Origin: Heliocidaris erythrogramma
Lineage: Eukaryota > Echinodermata > Echinoidea > Camarodonta > Echinometridae
Direction of reading: 5' to 3'
Length of the DNA stretch: 64,000 bases
Assembly: GCA_025617745.1 (NCBI GenBank)
Contig: CM046854.1
Span: forward strand, 60,965,606 to 61,029,605
Of the stretch, positions 10,029 to 21,185 are shown one piece after another (positions within the stretch are counted from its first letter, which is position 1; each line of letters starts with the position of its first letter). The notes below the pieces were generated by a model. It was not told the DNA's origin and ran no database searches. It was given only the letters and a program-made list of their open reading frames with translations. Both the position numbers and the translations under genes were made by a program.

Positions 10029-10452
10029 GACCTCAGCCTGACCCAAAACAACCATATATTGACGTAAACCTTAGTAAAGAAAGAATATAATTACCCTGGG
10101 TATTCATAAATTTTCGTCTCCGTTTATCCATAAAAAATAAAAAAGATTGGTCCGCCCCCTCCCTATTGCGTAACAAGAGAGGAAACTGCAGGGGGTCGCT
10201 AGACGTGTGACGACATGTCATGTATACAGCTCCGAGTGCGTCTACACGATATGTCGTCATCAAATTTTCACCCCCCGCAAAGTAGCGTTCCTCAGAGACG
10301 GGGCCCTCGTCAGAAAAACCACCGGGGCTCAACATTCGGGACGTTTCCACAGGAAACGGAATCTCATGAAGTTGGTTTCAATTTATTCAGAAAATATATA
10401 GCTCCCCGTGGATGAATAAAGTGTATATTTCAAAATTCGGTCAGGCTAAGGT
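10029..10452. mobile_element. MITE with 14-bp TIRs and 10-11-bp target duplication
   Basis: ACCTCAGCCTGACC at 10030-10043 is matched in inverted form by GGTCAGGCTAAGGT at 10439-10452 (13 of 14). CTCACTTAAA lies directly outside both ends (10019-10028 and 10453-10462) as a target-site duplication. A duplication of 9-11 bp suggests the Mutator-like group, but no transposase is present. Short reading frames inside are not conserved-looking. The insertion sits immediately upstream of the surviving 5' part of the LINE. Confidence 0.8.
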
Positions 10453-11727
10453 CTCACTTAAACGTGTGCAGTTTACGCAATAAAAGGGACTAAGCAGAAT
10501 TATTTATACAAAGTAACCCATACGATATTTTTTCTGTTTCAGAAACGTGGCTCAATAAAGATTGTCCTGATAATGTATCATATTGACGGTTATAATTTTG
10601 AAAGAAAGATCGAATATCAGACGACACTTTGAAGGGGGAAGTGTAGGTTGTTATATTAGAGAAAATATTGCATATATTAGAAGAAAAGATTTTGAGTCTG
10701 ATTCGCTTGAAGTTATGTGGATAGAGGATCGATTAAAGAATAGAACACCAAGTTTTATAGGTATATAATATTATATAAGAAACCAGATGTGGGTTTGCCC
10801 TTTTTCAGTGTCTTAATGATCAACTCGATAAAGTATGTCTTAAATCTGACAGTATTATCCTTTTGGGTGATTTTAATGTTAATATGTTAAAAGAGAGTAA
10901 TTATTCAAAAAAAATTCTTTGTTTATGCAATGAGTTTGCTCTATCTCAAATTATAGAGAAACCTACTCGTATATTACTCCACATAGTCAAACTCTTATTG
11001 ACTTGATTTTAGTCTCTAACTCATTTGATTCATTAACGTCAGGTATACACTCGATGTCTATTAGTGACCATTTGTTGACTTATGTTATACTGAAAGAAAT
11101 TTTACCTAAGGGTTATCCCAAAATATCCAAGTTTAGATCGTTTCGTCACTTTGATGTAGAAAAGTTTCTTCAGGATCTTAGAAATTTGAATTGGACTAAT
11201 GTATATGAAAAGACAAATGTAAATGAAATTTGGACTGAATTTCAAAAGACATTTGATGTTATTTGTAATAAACATGCACAATATTGTACAGTTAGAAAAA
11301 AATGAAACAAATACCCTGGATTACGGACGAATATTTGATATTAGTAAAGATCCTGATGAATAATTTCAACAAAGTATTAAAGAAAATTTATTATCGAAAC
11401 AAGTTGTCAGTGGCTGGTAGTGATAAAAAAATAAGAGGAATGTAATGAGCACTTTACTCCCAAGTAAGAAAAGAACTTCAACTCAATATCAACTTAAGAT
11501 TAGTGATGATTTAGTATCAGACAGGCAGGAGGTAGCCAATGCATTTAATAAGAACAATATTTTGGATACAATGAAAAACATAAATCATACATTCAATGAC
11601 GATTGCTCACCGATAGTTGAGAATGCTGAAAGTTTCTCATTTGAAGATATAACCGTGGAATTTGTTAAAGAATTGAAGTCAATCAAGTAATAAAGCTGTC
11701 GGAATTGATAAATTACACCCGAACCTA

Positions 11728-12409
11728 TTGAAACTAGCTGCTGATTGTATTGCAATGCCATCAACCTTTCTTTATAATGTATCATTACGTACCGCTGAGA
11801 TTCCCTTGGAGTTTAAAATTGCGAAAATATTACCACTTCACAAAGGTGGAAATAAGTTAGATATCAACAACTATCGTCCAATTTCATTACTGACCTTACC
11901 TGCAAAAATATTGGAAAGGGCTGTTCATGCACAGCTTTACCAATACTTTGACGAAAATTCTTTATTATCTTCTGTACAATCAGGTTTTAGACCGATGCAT
12001 TCAACGGCAAACATGTGTTACTGATATTTCGGAATATATTTTATGTAACATGAATTCTGGCAATATTATTGGTGCCATTTTCCTTGACTTGCGAAAAGCA
12101 TTTGATGTAATTTCTCATACTCGTCTTTTAAAAAAATTATCGTTGTATGGAATACGTAATTTTGAATTAGAATGGTTGAAATCTTATATTACTGATCGTT
12201 TGCATTGTGTTTCAATAGAAGGAACAGTAAGCAATTATTTAAATGTGAAATCGGGTGTTCCCCAAGGTTCGACCCTAGGACCCCTTATTTTTAGTATATT
12301 TATTAATGACATATCAAATTTAACTTTTGATGAATCCAGTAAATTATCTTTATATGCTGACGACGCAGCTTTTTCTATACAGATAAAAATATTCATGACG
12401 TTCAGTTGA
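11728..12409 (+). pseudogene. Reverse transcriptase domain of the LINE (frameshifted)
   Basis: Two overlapping frames, 11728-12024 and 11927-12409, together cover RT motifs 1 to 5. The catalytic YADD box is at about 12352-12363. The frame changes near 12010, just after the QSGFRPMHST segment, and again after 12400, where the thumb continues at 12441-12689. The catalytic residues survive but the break prevents a functional protein. Confidence 0.85.
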
Positions 12410-12440
12410 AGCTGCAGTCACATTTTGATACCATTACTAA

Positions 12441-13144
12441 ATGGCTTCAAATTTAAATTCGGAAAAGACGAAAGTTATGTTGTTTGGCTCTAACCGTAAA
12501 ATAAAGGGTAAAAAGTTTTCAATATCATGCAATAATAACACACTTGAGCTAGTTAATGTATTCAAATATCTTGGTGTTGTGCTGGACGGAAGTCTCAATT
12601 GGACTGGCCACGTTGATCATGTTGCTAAAAGGATGTCACAAGCAATTAGCTGCATACTAGAGTTAAGTATTACCTTACAAAAGAAATAATGAGAGATTTG
12701 TTTTATTCGCTTATTTTACCTCACATTGATTTTTCTTGTACAGTATGGGGTGGTTGTGCCCAAGCAAATATTATGCGTATTCAACGATTGCAAAACAAAT
12801 ACGCTCGAATGGTTCTAGACATGGATTTACTCACTCCGGCAAGTTATCTTTTAAGCGCTTTAAATTGGCAATCAGTTAAACAAAGAATCCAGTATCAACA
12901 ATCGGTAGTTGTATTCAAAATTCTCCATGAATTAGCTCCTCGTTACCTAGATACCTTGATACAATGCAGACCTGTTAACTATACAACCCGTTATGCAACA
13001 CGCAGTCCTTTATTTGTTCCCACTCCGAGAACTGAATACATGAAAAGAAAAGATCAATTTCTTATTGTGGTAGTAAACTCTATAACAGCCTTCCAATTAC
13101 TGTTTATTGTTGTAATAACATCAGAAAATTCAAATCAGAAGTAG
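12441..13144 (+). pseudogene. LINE ORF2 C-terminal region
   Basis: Frames 12441-12689 and 12689-13144 hold the post-RT thumb (EKTKVMLFGS, FKYLGVVLD, W-x-HVDHVAKRM) and the region with IQRLQNKYARMVL and Y-x-LSALNWQSV that closes CR1/L2/Jockey ORF2 proteins. A stop at 12687-12689 separates the two parts. Confidence 0.82.
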
Positions 13145-13879
13145 AACGTATAAGTTACACTTGGGCACTGCGTGAGGCGGGATGGAATCACTCACTTACA
13201 AACTTGTGCTTTTTTTTGTTGCTACAAATGTGTTCTGTTTTGAGTCTCGTATTTTTTTTGTTACGTTTGTATTAATTGTATATAAATGTTGTGTTATGTA
13301 TACTGATTTTTATCTCAGGGCTCCTTTGTAACTACCCTGATTAAATAAAACGTGAAATAAATAAAGACAGTTAATAATAGTGATTAGTGTCAAGACAAAA
13401 TAAACCTAACGGAAAGTTCTATAGTTTTAATCATTTATTCTTTATTTAGGTTTTTTCTAAAATCGGTTAAATTGGTCAGGTGGATGTGTTGAAGAATTAT
13501 ATGAGTGATCTTTTTTGTTGTCTATTCGGAATAATTCCAGCTGGTGTCTTTTCCCCCATAAAAATTATGATGACTATGTTGAAGAATTATATCTACAAAT
13601 ATGATATGAATTTTAAAACAGATATTGATCTTTGTTGTATATTTGGATTAATTCCAGCGGTTTTGTATCATATACACTCACTGCTTATACCATTAGTTTT
13701 ATAGACAGAATGATCTTAAAAATGCATTATCTTAATTGAATGATATTATTGTGGAGGCCTATATAAATTATATTAAAGAGAATATGGATACCTGCCGACA
13801 TTTGGAAAGTACATGTATTTGAATTTAAGTTGCTGGACTAACGGAAATTGACATTTTTACTTTTTTCCCTTTAATACAA

Positions 13880-14210
13880 GTATAGTCCATGGCACAAAAT
13901 TTATGGTAGTCTCTCATTTAACCTGATCTTTGTGACATAATATCCACATTTTCTTCACTTTTTTCTATTCTTTTTTCTACGATTACTTCAATCATTGGTG
14001 TAGAGATAGGCATTCTAAAATGCAATTAATGCTGATTATGCTTGTTCCGAAAGGGTGGGTATGTCCCATCTGTTCATATTGATATCACTAAATTAAAAAC
14101 CACTGGTGTTTACCAACACTCTAACTGATCCTAACGAACATATATCATTGGCTTCATGTTGTAATTGAAAGCACCAATCGTTCGAACAAAAATGTAATCT
14201 ACTCTGGGCG
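13880..14210 (+). repeat. Dispersed repeat, partner of 17236-17600
   Basis: Blocks beginning TAGTCCATGGCACA and ending around GCACCAATCGTTCGAAC match 17239-17598 in the same order and orientation with moderate divergence, and include the segments CTGGTGTTTACCAAC and TCATTGGCTT. The upstream end of the second copy also matches 1310-1400. The family is unknown. Confidence 0.7.
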
Positions 14211-14321
14211 TTTCAGAAAAAAAAAAAAAGGAAACCAAACTTTGAAAATTTCCTACTATATATTTACTATCGTTTAATTTCATATCATATGAAAGAGTAA
14301 GTAATTTGCTTTCCATTGGTA

Positions 14322-14430
14322 ACTTGTTTAGGTTTCCAGGGTCACGCATCAATGAACACCTTTGTCTTCAAAATTTTGTGCACTTTTTGTCACTTTCTTG
14401 TAAAAAAAATAGGCATGGTTTGGCCGGGTT
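14322..14430. repeat. Left arm of a 1.6-kb inverted repeat
   Basis: The arm containing TTTCCAGGGTCA and CACTTTCTTGTAA is found in inverted orientation at 15845-15940. The arms are roughly 75-80% alike and enclose a copy of the dispersed repeat at 14500-15340, like the ends of a composite foldback element. Confidence 0.65.
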
Positions 14431-14499
14431 GAATAGCTTTGTCAGGTAGCTTGAATGCTCTTCATGGCCGTTCGTTAAAGATCACATTACAAGAAAATC

Positions 14500-15340
14500 A
14501 CAAATATGGCAATTAATGTATCACTAGAAACTGGGAAGCTTACAGATGGCAATTGTATAAGTTTTATGTCAACTGCGTATCTGATGATTATAAAAACAAC
14601 ATAAATAAAAGCTCTTCTAAGCATCTGGAATATCCGAGGATTCGCCAGAAATATAGCGATGTTTTGATGTCGTCACACTAGGGATCGATCCTGCTTAAGC
14701 AGACGACGTCCTATAATGAATGAACGTAATTGCAATGCAATTATTTATCAAATTATAAAGAGTTTTGTATATTTAACATGACCTTATTTCACACCATTCT
14801 AAAAAGAAAAGTGAAACTGATTCTGATAACTAAAACCGTTTGATTGTAAATACACAGTAGAAGGGTCAATGATCAATGAAATAAACCCCATTTTCAAATT
14901 GAAAAGCCCTCCGAATAACAGCGCGGATGGTATTCGTTCCCTCTTGAAACGCCGAACATACACCATAATACCATACACGAAGTTAAGAGTGAGGCAACAG
15001 ACTAACATTAAGACTGACGCTAGTCAAGTAAGAGAAATAAGTGAAGAGGAGATGACAAAACAGGCACTGAAAAATGTGTAAGATGTTATGGGACATCGTC
15101 TGCTTTAGACAGGACTGGCCCCTGGTGTGTCGTCACACATCTCAGCAGCGTTCGAGGAGCTCTTCAGCTGCTATATCGGGGGCTGTATTTTACCGTTTTA
15201 TAATTGATAATAGTCATTACTTCAAATGTTTCCAAGCGTTGAATTTGGATAACCTTGTTTAATTTATGCCATATATGCAATAAAAAGTATTAAGCCAATA
15301 TTTACTTTGATGGAATTTTCTGGTAATGTGATCTTTAATA
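14500..15340 (+). repeat. Foldback-type dispersed repeat, copy 1
   Basis: The segment matches 24905-25785 (same orientation) and 55880-56785 (inverted). Copies 2 and 3 share about 100 bases that copy 1 lacks (25318-25418 in copy 2), so copy 1 has a deletion. The outer thirds of the unit are imperfect inverted repeats of one another: a segment with AAGCAGACGACGTCC on the left is matched by the complement of GGACATCGTCTGCTT on the right. This is a non-autonomous foldback transposon; no coding region is present. Confidence 0.82.
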
Positions 15341-15844
15341 AGCAAATCTCATGATGATTCATCATACGCCTTAACAAAGAGTCTTATCAACTTCACAAAG
15401 CATGGAATGAGTTGTTAGTCATAAACTTTGACCAAGAAGATCTTCAGAGAGCACAGAGAACATGTCCGTTTGTCTTGAGTGCTGCAGGCATCTTCCGCCA
15501 ATTTTCAACTAAAAGCTGAAAATCAGCAAAGTAAAATCTTGAATCACATCCACGTATGATTTTTTTTAACTTTCATTCTTTATGCTCTTTGTCTTTGATT
15601 TGCAATTCTTTGTGATATTGCAATCCTTTTGGTTCGCACTGATTTTTATTTTTTTTTTTTGGCATGGAACCTCGTTAAAGTTCTCCGATACTCTTTTTGC
15701 AAAATAGTTCCTATCTCAAAGGGTTTTGTTTTATAAAGCAAAAAACCCGAATCATGGGTGAATAACATCTCATGAGCACAAGTTTGGAAAAGAAAATATC
15801 GACAATGGGAATTGGAGCACCCAGGCCATTTCACAAAAGGCATC

Positions 15845-15940
15845 TCCTAAACATCATGCCCATTGTGTTTTACAAGAAAGTGAACCAACTAAATTTTTGC
15901 ACAAAACTTGCATGACCCTGGAAATCTAAACAAGTTAGCA
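15845..15940. repeat. Right arm of a 1.6-kb inverted repeat
   Basis: This is the inverted counterpart of 14322-14430. See that entry for the shared motifs. Confidence 0.65.
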
Positions 15941-17140
15941 GGTGAAAGAATATGAACGTCACAATAGCTACGTTAATACGGGACTTGTGGTTTCGAAATT
16001 TTAAGTTAGCGAAACTTTAAGTGAACGAAACCTCGACCCCCTATAAACCGCAAAGAGGGTTCACACGAGCCCTAAAAAACAAGCTGAAACTACAAGCAAA
16101 GCGATCGTCGTGGTAAGTGGAAGTAGATACTACCGACTGTGTGTATAGTACACACAGATCTTTTGTTCATAATTCGCGCGAAGGGTATGACCCAGAAATT
16201 TAACATGAACAGCGAGGCCATCCTTAACCACAAGCTTGCGAAACTCAGTTTATTCCGTTCACATGGGCCGTAACTTCGATGGAGGACCCACGTCGCTCGT
16301 GGTTTCGGCCTTAACCACGAGCTTGCTTGTGGTTCTAGAACTACAAGTAAACTTAAACTTTCGAAACTACGAGTCCGTTCATACCGGCTGAAACTACAAG
16401 ATAACTGCAAGTTAACTTAAAGTTTTGAAACTGCAAGCGAAACTTAAAGTTTAGCTCCCACCGTGTGAATGTAGTAAGGATTTCATTGTCAGTAAACATA
16501 AGAGTTCATTTAACAGGAATTTTTCAAAGTTGGGTTTCCTTTTTTATTAACACCCAGTATATACTTTTTACAATAAGATAAGGATTCGGGGTATTTTCTT
16601 TGCTTCTCATAGGCGCCTCCCCTGACCGTGTTGGTCCCCTGCTTTTGGTATCCACGGGCGGGGAATAATCCCCAGAATGCCCGATGTTGGGAGGCACTTT
16701 GTAAGGGCCGCAGTGTCTTATATTTCATAAAGTCATTTCTAAACTTTGAATACCCGGAGGGAGAACTTTTTCAGTCGGTGGAACAGCTCACTATCGTATG
16801 CACGACAGAGCGTGCACCCTGTTTACCGCTCAGCATGTCAGCCCATTGCGAGGGGAGAAAGTTCGATTCATGAATAGCGCGTTGCACGCTACGTACTCTT
16901 GGTTTATTAGCTTGGTTTATTTTGTCCACGCGCGCGCGCGCAGTGTGAACTCAGCAGTGTGTACGTGTCAAATTCTACTCAGCCTCTTTATCCCCATTCC
17001 TATTCTATTTTGCTTTTACTTTGGTTCTCTATATTTCACATCTCAATATCTGTAATTTCTACTCTAAGTGATTTTCTGCGTTTTTCTCTTTCACTGTAAT
17101 GCGGCGTATATGTTTTAACACCATAATCTCTTCTGTCATT
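15941..17140. other. Non-coding stretch with a GAAACTACAAG-type repeat
   Basis: No gene was found. Between 15990 and 16460, variants of GAAACTACAAG and ACTTAAAGTTT recur in both orientations, suggesting an old foldback element. A short (GC)n run is at 16927-16941. The frames seen here carry no recognisable motif. Confidence 0.5.
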
Positions 17141-17235
17141 TTTATCAACAACTAAATTGACATGAATGTGGAAAATGGCCTTATATTATACCGTTATTCC
17201 CTTATGACAGTCTAAACATTGGTAGTCTAGACATC

Positions 17236-17600
17236 ATTATTAGTCCATGGCACATAAACGATGGTAGACTCTCATTTAACCTGATCTTTGTACCACTCCT
17301 CTACCAAAATAAATAGAAACAGACATTCTAAAATGCAAATATACCGGTACCTAGAGGTTGGCTGATTAAGATTGTAGACATCCAGCTGGGTTACTTTTAT
17401 AAAAATACAATGATAGATCGATGCCATTTTCCTCTCTGAATATAAAGAACATATTTTTATCCCATCTGTACATAATTGTGTCATCAATATCACGTTAAAA
17501 CCACCTGGTGTTTACCAACCCTCCAACTCACCCTAACCAACATTCATCATTGGCTTTATGTTGTAATTGAGAGCACCAATCATTCGAACTGAAATGTAAT
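17236..17600 (+). repeat. Dispersed repeat, partner of 13880-14210
   Basis: Same-orientation copy of 13880-14210. Its upstream neighbour 17143-17220 also matches 1310-1400, which shows that the complete family unit is longer than either copy. Confidence 0.68.
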
Positions 17601-17639
17601 TTTAAATATTTCCTTTACACCGTACTCGTATTACCAAAG

Positions 17640-18425
17640 ACACTGTACATGGATTTTCTCACGGCCCACTGCCTGGTATGGAACAATCGACCTGAATCCA
17701 TCAAAAAATGTAAATCAGTACAACATTTCAAAAGTTTGTATAAGGGTCATTTAAAGGCCAAGTCCACCCTAACAAAAAGTTGATTTGAATAAATAGAGAA
17801 AAACCCAACAAGCATAACACTGAAAATTTCATCAAAATAGGATGTAAAATAAGAAAGTTATGGTATTTTAAAGTTTCGCTTAATTTCGCAAAACAGTTAT
17901 ATGCACATCCTGCTCAGTATGCAAATGAGGGAACCAGTGACGTCACCCACTATTTCTTTTGTATTTTATTATGTGAAATATAGAATATTTTAATTTCTGC
18001 AGATTTCACAATTAGGAAGCTCTCATTGAATTGTGTATAGGTTGCAACAATGGCAATTACACATGTTCAGCGAGGAATCAAACCTTGTTTCACATTATAA
18101 CAAGGAAAAATTAAAATATTTCGTATTTAAATGACATAAAATGCTAATATGTAAAAGGTATAACAAAAATTGTACTCCTAAAATCTCATTTTCTGTCCTC
18201 TCCTCTTTCTTTAATCCATCTGTCCTATCCGTAGCTTAGATATTCGTTCTATGTTTCCTTGTTTCAAAATGTTTCAATTTTAACTTAATGTATATTTTCA
18301 GGGAATCATCTCTGACAAGATGAGCCTATACATGGCTTTTTATGATTCCCCACTTTTTATCTGTAATCAGTCATTAAACATGTATGATGTATATATGTAT
18401 GTATGTATTTATTTATTTATTGAAC
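17640..18425 (+). mobile_element. LINE 3' remnant interrupted by a conserved interspersed repeat
   Basis: Residues coded at 17675-17765 (W-N-N-R-PESIKKCKSVQHFKSLYK) match the conserved end of CR1/L2-type ORF2 proteins, where WNSLP and FK...L occur. Coding is broken at 17757 by a 390-bp insertion starting GGCCAAGTCCACCCTAAC. The element's 3' UTR (GACAAGATGAGCCTATACATGG) and a TGTATGTA/ATTT tail then follow at 18290-18425. The inserted repeat is a type I recall as abundant in many marine invertebrates; it holds no gene. Confidence 0.65.
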
Positions 18426-18544
18426 TTCGTTGACATATCCATCAATATTTTGTTCGAATATAACATCAATAATCAGAACAATAATAATAATCATAATAAG
18501 AGTAACACAAGTCATGACAAAAACAGAACTATATCGTGAGTACA

Positions 18545-18655
18545 GCATTCAAATCATAATAATAATAATATTCCGTTCTTATATAGCGCCTAATACATCG
18601 GTGATGTCTGTAAGCGCTATGCAGATGTATTATTATTATTATTATTCAAAACATA
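18545..18655. repeat. Short interspersed repeat with TATATAGCGC core and ATT-rich ends
   Basis: A core TTCTTATATAGCGC and its near-inverse AAGCGCTATGCAG are bounded by AATAAT and ATTATT microsatellite arms. This is a miniature foldback or SINE-like element without coding capacity. Confidence 0.55.
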
Positions 18656-19598
18656 AACAAAAGCAAAAAGAAAATACTCATAATTGATCAACTATAGACA
18701 TGCTTCATGAAATATAAATTATCAGATGTGTAAGGTGATATCTACATTATACACTTTACATAGCTATGCCTAATAATAAACGATTCAAAGGTTACCACGT
18801 TGATCAATACTCAATAGTATATCGAAAAAGATTGGCAAATTCTTGTATGAGAGCGTCTTCTTGAAGTGACATTATAAATAAATCTCTCCAAACTGTGTAT
18901 GTTTTCAAAGTTATCAGTGAGTGCTTTAAGATTATCAAAACACAGTACACTTCTTATTCTAAATTCATCAATTGCATGACGTCATAATGGAAATCGTCTC
19001 CAACTGTCTGCACAAAAACGTATATTCGATTGTATTTTGTGAGGGCGATGATATCTTCCTTTTTCATTTGGTAGGTTAATATGTGAACTTATGCGAAGTA
19101 TGCAGATGTTATGTATTATGTTTCTATCAGTATTAAGTAAGAGTTTTTAAATATTCATCTTCTTTGATGGAAGTTTTGAATAATCGATATGTCCGCAATT
19201 TTGTTACCCTCTCCATCGTTTTTATCATGGAAAAAGTCAAGTTTTATACATGTATTGTATATATTGTTAATCTTTGGTTTCTTAAGAGACTGAAATAAAT
19301 GAAATGAAACAACTTATTTCACAGCATACTCATGGTTGATTAAAAAAAATATAGCTGGTGATATTTGTCACCAGCAAAAAGCCATTCTTTACCACACTAT
19401 TAGGGAAATCTTTTAATGACTCAAAAGTCCCTTTTCAAAGTCGCACTGATAAAAAAAAATATTTTAATGTATTTCCCAATTCCCTTCCTTTCTCTCTCTC
19501 TCTTTAAGATATTATAACGAGTTCAATGCTCAAGAAGATTCTACAATTTAACACCTCCCCACCAGGAAAAAGAAAGCTTTACCGTAGTAAAGGTTTCT

Positions 19599-19851
19599 TT
19601 AACCCTTTCAATCCCAAATTATGGTGAAATGTCCAGATATGTTTTGTGATTTTTTTCTGCACTATTTTCATACTAAATATGACAGAAATTTGTTAAAAAG
19701 TGGAAAAAAATGTAGTGTTAATTAAATCACTGAATAGGGACTCAAAAGTCCCATCAGACAGGAAAGGGGTGAAGAATGCATGACATTTTTTTTACAAACA
19801 AGCTTAGTCTGATCTGGGACTGAAAAGTCCCGTCGACCTTGAAAGGGTTAA
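19599..19851. mobile_element. MITE, 245 bp, flanked by TTAA
   Basis: CCCTTTCAA at 19603-19611 is matched by its exact complement TTGAAAGGG at 19839-19847, and TTAA stands outside each end (19599-19602 and 19848-19851). TTAA target duplication is the mark of piggyBac-type transposition. Two inner copies of GGGACT-AAAAGTCCC form further palindromes. No transposase is present. Confidence 0.75.
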
Positions 19852-20219
19852 GATTCAACCTGTTTCAAATTATCCAGATAAGCCTTTCATCCTGTACAAA
19901 AGGCGTTATACACTCAACCAAAAAAGTAAGTCCCCCAAAAGCATTTTTTTCATATAATCTCAAAAATATGTATTCTAGAAGTTTCCAGAGATTTCCAAAA
20001 ATTCTTTCTAAATTTTGTTAATGTTTTCGACTTGTTACTTTTGGCTGCCTTTTCTGGACAAGCCCCCAAATTTGTTGCTACCTAAAATCCACACAAGACC
20101 AGAATCAAATTGTAAATACAAATGCATGGTAGCGAGGCTATGATGTCCAACATGGAAAGGACAATTCCAGAAGATCCAGCCGAAGAATGTCCAAGGTAAT
20201 TCAGGAAGCCATCGGTATC

Positions 20220-20335
20220 GACAAAGATGTCGATAATGATGTTGACCATGATATCGATAACGATGTTAAACACGATGTCAATGACGAGGTCCAAGACGAG
20301 GTCCAAGATGAGGTCCAAGACGATCTCGAAATGTT
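20220..20335. repeat. GA(C/T)GT tandem tract
   Basis: Units related to GACGAGGTCCAA and GATGTTGACAAC recur and give Asp-Val-type repeats on one strand. The composition explains the short open frames on both strands, so I do not call a gene. Confidence 0.6.
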
Positions 20336-20786
20336 GATATCAATATATCTATATCAGATGGTGATAACTGAGAATTGACGCAATGTACGCTCCAAGATGT
20401 TAGGGTATAAATTCCGATCATATCTGCGCAAACTCCAAGCTTATATACAATCTCAACCCTGAACAAGAAATTTTCTACCTTCAACGACAATAATCATGAT
20501 GATTTGGAAATCTCTGATAAGTTCTACATAGTTCTAGTTGTAACAAACAAAAGAAGGGGATTCCAATGATTTATTTATAGACTCACTGCAATGTTACTCT
20601 TACTAAGAAGTTCATGCAAAGGTCAGGTTACATACATGTCGTTACATTGTTATTACCATACATAATGATCTACAATGTTCTTCCTCTACTGGATATGCGT
20701 TATTTACTATGTAATTGATGATTCTTTCAGTGTTACAAAGTACATTCACTTTTCACATATGGATAATGATTTTTCTTCGATAAATT

Positions 20787-20937
20787 TCTATTCATGAATA
20801 CATAAAGAAACCTGGAAAATAACTTCCTTCCGGAAGATTCAATTTATTTATTACATAACAGAAGATTCAATTACATAAAATGAATACATAAAGAAAAACT
20901 GGAAAATAACTTCCTTCCGGAAGATTCAATTATATAA
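20787..20937. repeat. ~87-bp segment duplicated in tandem
   Basis: A unit containing AATACATAAAGAAA and ACTTCCTTCCGGAAGATTCA occurs at 20797-20855 and again at 20881-20932 with only a few changes. GCGC-free AT-rich sequence surrounds it and no gene is visible. Confidence 0.8.
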
Positions 20938-21185
20938 CAAGATGCACCTCCAGAGATTAAATTTGCAAATACTGATTGGTTATGTCCAAAAAAAGGTAAA
21001 AGAAGATATTATTTTAATGACATTATATATAGTTGAAATATAAAATAGAGAAAGAAATTATATATAATTGCAGACTAAATAACAATCTAACCAGTGGACA
21101 CGTGAATAGCAGGTAAAGTAAAGGAAGAGAAGTAAGAGATTAGTAGCTAGGGCTGTTAAACGAAGGTCCACCAATAGTTTTGGTT

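Larger units (their letters stand above)
10463..13370 (+). mobile_element. Decayed non-LTR retrotransposon (CR1/L2/Jockey group)
   Basis: The stretch carries a 5'-truncated ORF2 in order: the endonuclease (SETWL near 10550, then GCYIRENI and a W-I-E segment to 10768), reverse transcriptase (about 11680-12405) and the C-terminal region to 13144. RT motifs visible are NYRPISLL, QSGFR, FLDLRKAFD, GVPQGSTLGPL and YADDA. The frame changes at least six times and there are several stops, so it is dead. The 3' end near 13340-13370 reads CCTGATTAAATAAA and then an A-rich tail, typical of this group. The clade within the CR1/Jockey assemblage cannot be settled by eye. Confidence 0.88.
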
